This document shows, one piece after another, positions 9,342 through 20,300 of a DNA stretch of 64,000 nt. Position 1 is the first letter of the stretch. Every line of letters begins with the position of its first letter. The position numbers and the translations under genes are program-made. The stretch lies in IMG/VR virus record IMGVR_UViG_3300020159_003728, positions 1 through 64,000 of that record; one strand, given 5' to 3'. This DNA comes from a virus. The notes beneath the pieces are model-generated. The model was not told the DNA's origin and searched no databases. It saw only the letters and a list, made by a program, of their open reading frames with translations.

Positions 9342-11333
9342 ATGCGCACGCCCAGACATACTTTTACTCGAGTTGTTCTAACTGCTCGCACCGAATCAAC
9401 TTCTCATTTTGCTCTTCCGTTAAATGGCTCCCCATCTCTTGTATCTTTCAAGGCGTTACTTCGACGATCTAGTAATTTTTATTCAGTCAAAGTTGGGTTA
9501 TTTGGATCACAGGGCCGCATTGGCCAGGGCCTCCAGGCCGTAGGTACGGGAGTTATTCCTGGCGATACATCTGGTTTAAGAAGCCCAATTAGATCTGGTG
9601 TCTTCACTGCCCTGACGCCCGGAGGCCTTCTTCCAAGTGGAGGAGTTTCAGCAAGTCGCGAATCTCGTGGTTATCGTTGTCCTGAAGGTTTCCAGTACGG
9701 AGGGCGTTTCACTGACAATCGTTTTTCTACATGTGGACAAATGCTTTTTGACATTTTCCCGCTTGGTGCTGCGCTCGGACAACTACTTAAACCAATAAAA
9801 GCTCCATTAACTGTCGCTGGAACTGGAGGCTCAGTCTCTCCGATCCCGGGATTGAGCGCACAAGATCAACAAATTGTTATCGCTCGAGCTGCACAAATTC
9901 CTAAAATTGGCGCAGAAAATCCAGCTAAAAAGAAACTTGCCTTAGATAGTGCCCGCACTGCACTCGGCGCCGCAGAAGATGGCGTTACCCTCTTAGTTCG
10001 CCGCGATGGATTTGCACTTCGTCCAGTAGTACCAACTTCTATTCTTCGAACCGTTCCAGATAACCGCAATATGGAAGGCGCAACTTTCTTAGTTTCTGCC
10101 AAATCCCCAAAATCGCTGGGTGGCGAAGAGCTTGGCATGTTGTCAAATACTGGAATTTCTGAACTCAACTATCTTGGTAATAGCGGCACAATGTTGTCTT
10201 TGCGCAAAACTCGCCCTCTTACAGTTGGTGAGCGTCGCCGGCTTGGGCGACTAGTTGCAAAAGTCGCTGGCACAGAATCAGAAACAGATCCAGCAATTAA
10301 ACTACGCCAGGTTGCAGAAAACTCAAATGGCGCAATTGAGTACCGTGAAGATTTTGGGTCTATTAACGACCCCAACGACATGATCTCTGTTGTTATTGGC
10401 GGAAGCAAGAAGCAAATTAGGCGCTGGGTCTACGAAAACTTCGTACGGCAAAATACTCGCAAGAAACCCGCAGCAGTATTGGAAGAAACGCCGACGACCG
10501 AGCCGGTTGCAGGTGGCAAAATTGCAAACCTTGCCCAAGCAATTAAGCATCTTGACACAGGTGGGGATCCGTCAAAGATTCTTGCATCTATTCTTCCGCA
10601 GGCACTTCAAAGAGCGCGAGGTTACTCTTTGCAAAAAGAACAGCGAGGAACAAAGCTCTACAGCAGGCGTGGGTCATACAAGGTTAGAGAGTTCTCTGCG
10701 CAAAATGATTTTGAACACTTAAATGCAAAAGTTACATCTGATATCCAAAGATTAATTGGACTGAATCCAGAACCGGTAATTTTTGAAGGTGGCGGCCGTC
10801 GTCAACCATATTTTTCCTATGAAAAACTTGATGCTGATTTTTCAATTACGGCAGCAGACAATCTTGACAACCTTGACCCAGAACAAATTCTTGCGTTAGC
10901 CATGTCGGATTTTGTTCTTGACAATCGGTCACACACTGCGTCAACGACACGCATCGTCACTATTAAAGGCAAGAAATATATTCGTTCTGCCGACAACTCC
11001 CTAACACTACTGGCCGGAATCTCAAAATCGAAAAATGCATCACGGATGCGGATGTTTGCAGACGAAGCTATTAATTCATCTGCGAGGGAGATGTATCGAA
11101 AGTACTTCACAGAATTGACGGACCAGCAGCGTCGTCTTGTACTAATTCAGCTTGACAGAATCCTTGGCCGTTTAACTGAATTCTCATGGGACGAGTACCT
11201 ACAGCGATTGAATATCGATGGTAAATTAAGTACTTCGGAAAAGACTCACCTGAACATAGTACGGTCAATCATTGACACGCGAGTAAAAGCTCTCAAAGCC
11301 AGTAAAAAATCTTTTGCGGATCTTCTTTTCTAA
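9342..11333 (+). CDS. Late protein with RCPxG module and degenerate kinase-like region
   Basis: The frame is open from 9195, but the first 49 codons overlap the preceding gene and look like read-through of another frame. ATG 9342, two bases after that stop, is preferred (663 residues). An RCPEG...GGRFTD...TCG module sits at nt about 9676-9740, matching those in the genes on either side. The C-terminal half has a lysine segment (SYKVREF, nt about 10675), then LDNRSHTAST (about 10920) and SADNSL (about 10990). These align in order with the Lys / Asp-x4-Asn / Asp elements of HipA- or PI4K-like kinases, but the catalytic residues are imperfect, so an inactive relative is possible. The next gene starts 6 bases downstream. 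Confidence 0.8.
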   Translation: MRTPRHTFTRVVLTARTESTSHFALPLNGSPSLVSFKALLRRSSNFYSVKVGLFGSQGRIGQGLQAVGTGVIPGDTSGLRSPIRSGVFTALTPGGLLPSGGVSASRESRGYRCPEGFQYGGRFTDNRFSTCGQMLFDIFPLGAALGQLLKPIKAPLTVAGTGGSVSPIPGLSAQDQQIVIARAAQIPKIGAENPAKKKLALDSARTALGAAEDGVTLLVRRDGFALRPVVPTSILRTVPDNRNMEGATFLVSAKSPKSLGGEELGMLSNTGISELNYLGNSGTMLSLRKTRPLTVGERRRLGRLVAKVAGTESETDPAIKLRQVAENSNGAIEYREDFGSINDPNDMISVVIGGSKKQIRRWVYENFVRQNTRKKPAAVLEETPTTEPVAGGKIANLAQAIKHLDTGGDPSKILASILPQALQRARGYSLQKEQRGTKLYSRRGSYKVREFSAQNDFEHLNAKVTSDIQRLIGLNPEPVIFEGGGRRQPYFSYEKLDADFSITAADNLDNLDPEQILALAMSDFVLDNRSHTASTTRIVTIKGKKYIRSADNSLTLLAGISKSKNASRMRMFADEAINSSAREMYRKYFTELTDQQRRLVLIQLDRILGRLTEFSWDEYLQRLNIDGKLSTSEKTHLNIVRSIIDTRVKALKASKKSFADLLF

Positions 11334-11339
11334 CAAACT

Positions 11340-14300
11340 ATGCAAACCACGGATGCTCATATGATCGAAACAAAGGGATACATTTCCGTACCCGCAATTA
11401 CGCATATCGAGATCTCACGCCTTCCAAAAGATAAGCGCGTACAGCTTATTCACTACAAGGCGCTAGCATTTAATGCTGACCGCAAAAATGCTGCACTTTC
11501 GCGCGATACAACTTTCGTTATTGAAACTAAGGGCCTGAAGCCAGATTGGGATCCAGGTCTTGGACCTGGCGGAGGCTGGCGTTGTCCGCAAGGTTCTCGT
11601 TATGGTGGCTACATTACCGACAAATTTGGTCGCGGTTGTGGTGGCGGAATTCTTCGCCGTTTAGGAGATGCACTAGGTCAACTTAACAATAACTTGGCTT
11701 CGACTACGGGCGCAGGATTGGCCGCTACCGGCGAGCGCAGAGATATGCGACGCCTTGCTCGCGCAGCAGCACGGCAGCGTTACCGTGATGATACAAACCT
11801 TGCTCGAAGTTTGTATCCAAGCCTTGGGTCAAGAGCATTAGATCGACTTGGGTTTGGGTACAGGCGAACAACCTATGGTTTGCCGCCATTTTATGGACCA
11901 CCTCAGCCAAAGCGGCGGAATCGCGGAGCAAACCCTAATAAGCCCCCGATTGTTACGCGAGTACTTGATAGAACTGGCGATCGCTATAACGACATGCTTG
12001 ATCGCATTCTTTATGGAAAAAATCGTCCAAAGAAAAAGACTCCCAGCAAGCGAACAGTTGTTACTGGCAAAGTTTCACAAAAACGAAAGAAAAAGAGCCC
12101 CACGGCAAAAAAACCTTCAATTATTACTCGGCTTCTCGACAACACTGGCGATAAATACAACACCTTGATTGACCGCGTTCTATATGGTCGCAATAAGAAA
12201 GGTCGTAGTGGTCGGCGCTCAATTCCGCAAGCTACAAAACAGCCAGTTAAAAAAGTAACAACGCCGCGTGCTAAGAAAAAGAAGGCCGTAGTTAAAAAAG
12301 CTACGCCAAAGCCAGTTCTTCCCAAGAAAAAAATTGGCACAGTTGGAAAATTTGATCCAGTATCACTTTCTCCAAAAAATCGCACTCTTCTGGCAAAACT
12401 AGCTCAAGACGATCTTGATGATCTCGAGACATTCTGGCGCAAAATGCTCAATCTTGGCCCTGCCGATCCGCTTGAACAAACAGAGATTGATGATTTTATT
12501 GAAAACAAAATTAAACAGTACAAACCTGGGGATAAATCTGCAGGGGCGTATATTGGTTTCCTTAAGGCTCAATCAAATGATTATCAGGCTCTTAAAGCAT
12601 GGAAAGACGAGTATTCAAACGATGCAAACGGTGACGCTTGGATAGGGGAGCTAAATAAACTTGGGCCCACCCGCCGCAAAAAGTTTCTCGACGCTCTTAA
12701 TGCCTCTGCCCCACCCAAGAAGAAGGCACCGGCTAAAAAAGTACCGGCCAAGAAAAAGCCCGCTCCAGCTAAACCTGCAGCGAAAAAGCCCGTTGCTCCA
12801 ACACCGCAGGCTCCAGCTCCGCAAGCTCCTACGCCAGCTAAGCCTGCCCCAACGCCTAAGCCTGCACCAGCACCTAAGCCCGTCCCAGTGCCGCAAGTCC
12901 CTACACCTAACATCACTCCAGAAGTAGATGAAATTGAGCCAATTGACGATACTCCAGTAGATGTTGATGAAGACGGCAAGCCAGAAACATTACCCTCATG
13001 GCTAAAGCCAGTCGAAGACGATCCAGAAAAAGAACTTCCGCTTCCTTCTTTCTTGCTTCCGAAACCAGAAGAACCAGAGCCAGAAAAGCCTGAGTTCCCC
13101 GCATGGCTGAAGCCCAAGGAGCCAGAAGCAGAAATTGTTCCAGAAGCAGAAATTATTCCGGAACCTGTATCTCCTCTAGAAGCAGAACTAGAAGAAATTC
13201 CGATAGTCGAACCTGAAGTTGCTCAAGAATCTAATGCTGAGTATCTCGAATGGTTGGCCGAACAACAAAAACTTCTGTCGGAAAGCCCTAAGAAGTCTCC
13301 TGAGTTAGATTCGCTTCTTGGTGCAATTAATGTCAAAAACGACGGCTTCTATACGCTTGGAGAATTTGAAGATACTCCTGACGGCATTAATGATGCGCTC
13401 AAGTTTATACAAGACACATCAAAGATAGCCGATGCCCTTAATTACAAGGGCTGGATTGGCCTCTACAAAAATCAAGATACCGGCAAGTTTATTGCTCGAC
13501 CAGTTGAGTACATTAATCCGGATGATGTTGACGGTTCGCTTATTCTTGCCAAGAAAGACGAACTTTACGGAACAGTTGATTTAGATAGCTTTTTGATCAA
13601 GGATTTAATTGGTACTTCACTTCCGGAACCAAAAATCAAAAAAGATAAACCGGAAAAAATATTTGTTCCAGCATCAGTAACAGAGATAGCAATCAAAACT
13701 GCCGGTATTAGCGGTAAAGATTCACGAGATTTGATCAAAGGTCTAATAGCGAAAGCAGAAGAATCAGGCGAAGACCAGGTTTGGGTTGCTTTAATCGATG
13801 GAAAAAATGCAACATCTTTTCATGGTCCAGTAAGCGAAATCGAAAAAATTGTCAAGAAGTCTTTAAAGGCTAATTTCAAGCAGCAGATTTATTTTCTAGG
13901 CCATGTTTCAGGAAAAGACGGATTTTCTCAATTTGCCCGCGATAGTTATCATTGGTATCAAGAAATAGGCAAACACAATGGTGTACCTCTTAAGTACAGG
14001 CCAAATCATACATTTGAAATGGATGCTGGTGAACTTGACGATGATGGACCAGACGCGTGGATTACTGCCTTCTTAAATCCAAATTATGACGGCATAAAAG
14101 AAATGTTTAAACAGAATCCTTCCGCTACTCCTTACCACCTAAGTGGTAACGACAAAGTGGAAATGACTAACGCAGCACTTCTAAATTATCTAGGTACTCT
14201 ACCTGACGGTCATGAAGCATACAAAATCCGTCGTCGCCCGGCTAGCGCATCTAAAAGCCGAATCGCCTTTGCTGAACTACCATGGTTCGGTCACCTCGGC

Positions 14301-17300
14301 AAACAAACTGGCAAGTCAGTTGGTCAAAGGTACAAAGTACTTAAAGATGGATTCTATGACGATCCAATGTTTGGGCCTGATCAAACAAAACTTACGGGAA
14401 TGTTGCATAGTGCACTAGCTGACGCACGAGCACTTGCATATTCACAAAGTAAAGATATGTTCATCATCGATGTGGCACCATCTGATGGTGATCCGATAAT
14501 GAACATTGTTGACCTTGATCGCTTGCAGTTTCTTATTAGTAATGGAAACAAATTTCGCATAATTGCACAAGTCGAACAAACTGGCGGTACATGGAACAAG
14601 ACATATAACATTAGTATTAACTCTGACTACAAAAAAGTTGCGCCAGATACGCCGCTTAAGTTCAGTTCATGGCTTGGCGCACGAAAGGTCGTATCCCAGA
14701 AGCCTCCTGACGACGATGATGAAACTGATCCCGTAGGTGAGGTAAACAAATTTATCAACGGAGTTCTCGGAACTACACTTCCAGAACCAAAACCAGTAGC
14801 AGCATTTAACTTTGTTATCGAAGCAATTGATTCTGGTGATGATGTAGATTCAACAATTCCAGAAGTTGAACCGATATTTGCCACTAAGACTGATGAAGAA
14901 CTTGCTGATGTTTTAAACGGTGTTGACACTATTGACTGGTGGAAGGCTAATTCACCGTTCGAAAAATCTGATCTTGATGAATTTGTAATTCAGGCAAAGC
15001 AATCTGCAAAAAATGCCGCTTCTACCGATGGTATCCCAACTGTAAAGAAAGTTGATTCAGCACTCGGAATAGTTAACGAGCAGATAGCAAAACTTGAAAA
15101 AGGTATTCCACTAAATAAAGGAAATGACGCAAAATGGGATACTCTTCGTTCGCTGTTCATTGCTAGAATTCAGAAAAAGCACCTCGAGTATTTGCGTAAA
15201 ATTGCCAAAACAAAAGAAGATCTTGATACCACGGCCGGTCTCGCTGCTGCTGACATCGGCTATAAATCACTGCCGGCTGATGTTGCAGTAACCGTAGATG
15301 TTGATCAGGTTCTCAATGATGAGACGATCACCCTTGGCGAAGCACTTGACTTAATTGGCTCAGCAAAACCAATAAAAGAAGTTCTTGAAGAAAAACTAAA
15401 AACAGCAACCGGAGTTGTTCAGTTTGGGTCTTTGCCCGAACAGATGGAAACATTGACCGGAATACCAATGTCGAATATTGACAATCTAACTACATGGAGT
15501 GGAGGAAAAACTTCAGCCACACTCGATTCAATATTGGCAGCTTTGCAAAATAATAAGCCAGTGACAACATCGGCTAACAATGAAATAAAAGAATTAGAAT
15601 GGGACCTAAACAATCTCGAGTTTGTTGTTAAGGAATTGACCGTTGAGGCGACAAAGGAACTTGAACTCAGAATCAAGGCACAGCTTCAATTGATGAATGT
15701 AAATCTTTTGAACATATTGGCAGAAAAGGGAATTTCGACACCAGCCAAATTTCTTAATAAAGACATGACTGGTGTAAATGGCGATTATTTAAAGTCACTA
15801 TCAAACCTTTTCGAATTATCATATGACACATTGGGGACAAATAGTTACATAAGTTGGGCCGCTGCAAATGATGTTCTTGTGATGGCAAAAGAACTTAAAC
15901 GGCTGAAAAAAGCGGATCCAAACAAGACAGCTAAGGGAATCTTGTACGCCATTGCCAGTAAACCAGGAGCTAGTGTCCCTGAAATTATTGACCCAGCTCC
16001 ACCCGTAGCTAAAAAAATCAAAATGTCACTCAATGATCAAATATCATTTAGCGACATTGGAGCACTAGACCTTGTGGACACCCTTGGCGTCCTTATGGAT
16101 CAGGCCATGGTGAATAAACAACGAATCATGATCTGGGTAACAAATGATTCAGATGAGAAAATTACTATTGGAACATATAAGAAAATTATTGTTGGAACAT
16201 ACGAAGAGATGAGTGCCAATTGGTCCAATGTAGGGAGCGTTATTGCTGGCGTTATGCCTAATGGCGCAATTTATGTTTCTGCTTCAAGTACGGCAAATCA
16301 ATCTAAATGGCTCTCTAAGGTTGGCAAGTACGGCACTGGTGGGTGGGATGTCCCATTGGGTGCGGCATACAAATTCGAAGGCGAAAGTGAATTTGAAGTA
16401 CTAGATAAACTCTATGACGCTAAAGACAATCTAATCATTAGCAAGGATACAAATGATGGCGGATGGTCTATTGGGGCCGCTGCTCCTCCAAAATCAATGT
16501 TCACGCCTTCTAAAGATGCTCCGCCGACAACAAACATGGCCGGCTTTGAGTCACCTGACGCAGCAAATTACATATCGCTGCCTGGACGAATTAAAAAATC
16601 ACATTCATTAGTTCTGAATAATCTCCCCGAGGCAGCAGAGGCAAATCTCCAAGGTACCCCAATCAAAAATTCGGATTGGGCCAATATTTATGACACTGTT
16701 ATCTCTCCTGGGGTTGATATTCCGCTCCTGGACAGCGAAGATGCTGATTGGTTCAATGCTGCCTTTTTCACAACGGAGAATTTGCGAGACCTGCTTAATT
16801 CTGTTGCAAAATCGGGTGTTCCCGATGGGGCAGAAGTTCACTTTTATGTTGGACCAGAAGGAAAAATATTAGTTCGTGTTCTCCCATACCAACCAAGTTG
16901 GGCTAGTGAAGATGTTGTAACCAAGAAAAAGGGATACAAACTTATTGCTGTTGCCTCACTAGACACGCCATTTCTCGCAAGTGGCAAAAACTCAGGCGGA
17001 GAGCCAGGCATCAATCAATTCTGGATTGCGTCAAATATTGGAGACACTTCCGATTTAGATTACATACCCAATACTCTAAAGACCAACTCAGCAGCAGAAT
17101 TTAAAAAATTAGGATTTAAGAGTTGGTCAGATATTAATGGAGGAAATTTTAAAAAAATTGCCCCACTCCTTGATGCTGCCTTAAAAGAAATACTTCCGTC
17201 AGCAGCGGATATACCTTTTGACGATAATACTTTTGAATCAATGACACCAGATTCTGCTCCTCAATGGATTTCCCCAAGTGCTCCTCTGGACATTGAAAAT

Positions 17301-20300
17301 ACCGTTTATACAATGTTGGATTTTGCAGCGGCAAAGGTATATCAAAACAATATTGGCGTTCCTGTTGGTTCTGATGTTGATTTTGGTGAATACCTATGGC
17401 TTGTTCAAAAAGCAAACGGTGAAGTTGGCCTAGTTAAAACTTCTGATTTAATTCCACTTGTCACCAAAGGAGTTAGCAAATCAGAACCAGATATTTATAT
17501 CCTTGGAGCAGCCGGCGCCATAAATGACGGAACTTCATCTTATCTAAGTAAACTATGGATGGCTTCAGTCCCCATTAATGCTACGATCGTCACTTCAAAA
17601 CTTGGGTCTGGTGTCGACTCTGAAGAGATTGTTGACAATCTATCCGGAGGTAAGCCGTTTTCAGGTTGGAGTGGCAACTTTGCAATAATGCAATTCCCCG
17701 CCTCTCTTCTGGGTGCAGCCGATATTGATGGCCACCGAGGGTATGTGTGGGAAGGTGAATTCGACGAATTCCTTAGTGAGGGAGCTAAAGAAGACCTTGA
17801 TGACACAATAAAACACATAAAGGAAGGCATTGCAGGAGAACACGCGCCTAGTGCTGCCGCGTATGTTGGATTTAAACAACTTTATGACGGGTTCATGGAA
17901 ATCGAGTCTTCTAGTTCACTCAGCACTGCGCTTTCAGACTGGGATGGATTTGAGGCAATTCCAGGACCGCTCGCTATTGCTGCCGTTATGGGTCGTTTAT
18001 ACAACAAAGAAGAGGGCGACAAGCACCCATGGGTAGTTGATGTTTTGGGTGGTGATCCCGGCAAGACACTCTTCTTAGTTCGCAATACAGAGACTGGTCG
18101 CTATCACTTTATGTGGGCCCCACCTGAGTCCCTTGACGCAGAAGGATGGCTATTCAAGCCACATTTGAGCAATGGCATATTTGATCCAAATAACAGTGAT
18201 TTAGCCATAAGTAAAGCTGGTACAACAAATATTCCAAAATTCGAAATCGTTGCTCATCGAGTCGGAAACATGACATATTTTGAGTCAGATTTGGGTTTTG
18301 CGCTGCCAGAAAATTCTGAAGAGTGGCGTCGGATTGTTATTGCTGATCCAACTGGAGGCGGGCCGCGCGATCTGTGGGCTCAGAGGTCCATAACTGGTTC
18401 TGAAACTCAGCCGCCGTTATCTTTATATAAGCTGCCAAACTTTACTGATGCTCAAATTGCAACCGGAGCTCCAGATGTTTCCTTGATGCCATTGCTGCAT
18501 AAGTATAAGTTTGGCTACAAACCAACAGACAGTTTGCCGGTTGCGAAAATTCAAACCGCCAAAACAGTTCCTCCTAGCAAGAAAGTTCTTTTATCGGATA
18601 TTGCTGATGGTATTAATAGTGGAGAACTTCAGATCGGCGTAGGAGATCCCGTCTCATTTAATGATGTTTCAGATGGATCCCCAATGAGCGAAATTGCCAA
18701 GGTGCTTAATATTGCCCTACGAAGAACTGGTTTTTACAATAGTGTCTCAAAGGACACGAAAATTTTAGTTCCTTCAATGGGTGTATGGGAAAATATTTCT
18801 GATCATATCACCGTTGCAATTCCGGCAATCTCCGCACTGATGCGTCACATGTTGCAAAATGGAATCAGTGTCACTGATTTAATGCCATCGATTAGTAATT
18901 TGTATCAGCTAGATATAGCCAAGAAAGAAGATAGTTCATTTGGGCTAATGACTCACGGAGTTCTTTCGAAATTAGCAGTCGCTATTGCAAATGATCCTGA
19001 TTTTAAATTTGAATTCACAGACCCAACAAAGTTCACACTTGAAAAGATACTGAGTTATTTTAAACCTACGCAAGATGGTAGCTTTTTTATTGAGTCTTCA
19101 GAGGGCCCGTTTGATACTTCTCCTGCCGGCCTGGTAGTTCTCGCTAAATTACTAGCTAGGGAAATTCATGTTGCTTCTTTTGGGCACGATGTTGATTTGT
19201 CTCAAATTAAGCAGATGATCGATCCGCCGCTAATTTCGTCTACTGGTGAACCATACCCCAAAAATTCATTTAACTACGACACTGTATTTAGACATGGATT
19301 TAATGACTTAGATAATGGTTCCATTGACCAAAGTGACACCATAGAAGTGTCAGAGCATATTGATGGACTAATCAGTCATGAGTTTGATTTACTTTCTACA
19401 TCACTAAATGAATTTGCAGAGGCTGGATTCCCTACATTGGCTAGTTCGCCAGCATTACAACTTCAGACACTTGGTGCGCGCCGAACATCAATTGCGATGG
19501 TGCGACAGCTCATGGGAATGATCATAGATGCTGAAAACGAGCATGATCATAAGCGCGCTAAGCAACTACGAGCTATTGGTGATCAATACATAAAGCTTTC
19601 TCCAATGATTGGCGCTCTCCCAGAACCAATTCGCGCTCGCTTCAATCAATTTTTTAAAACTGGCGGATTCCCACCAGCGCCAAAACTCGCTAAAGTTCTC
19701 GGCCATAAGTCTGGAAGCATCGTTCCGAAGCATGGTGGTTTCGACGGTACCGCACTTGGCTCGGTATCAGCAAACGGCAAGGCTATTGCTCCTCATGTTG
19801 GGGCCTCGGCGCTCCTTCAGTCAGTAGAAGATGCAACAGCTCATCTTGCTAATGGCGGCTCTTTGGCGGAAGTGCCAGACATGTTCTTGCTTGCAGCAAT
19901 TAAGGAAAACATTCAATCTACTGACGGTGATGGCAAACGCTTCAGGATCGATAAAAGCATCTCAGAAGGATACAATAAGGGCACTTTTGGTGTAATTGAT
20001 ACTTTGTCACCGCTCGTTCACAGTGATGGTCCGAATGCCTTTAGGCGTTACATCATCAAAGATGCTCATCGCAATGCGGCAGAACATCTTCAGGAGATAC
20101 TCGGTAGTGCCATCGAACATGAATTATCTATTCCTGCACTAGGCCATCGCATTGCCGGTCCAATGAAGATGAAGAAAGACAAGAATGGCGTTTCTCAAAT
20201 TCAACGCCCCATTGTCATGGAGCATATTGCAAACCTCTTTGACAAGCCAGGCTGGACGGTTGTGGGCCACACGACAGACTTGCCTGCCGGAACAAAATGG

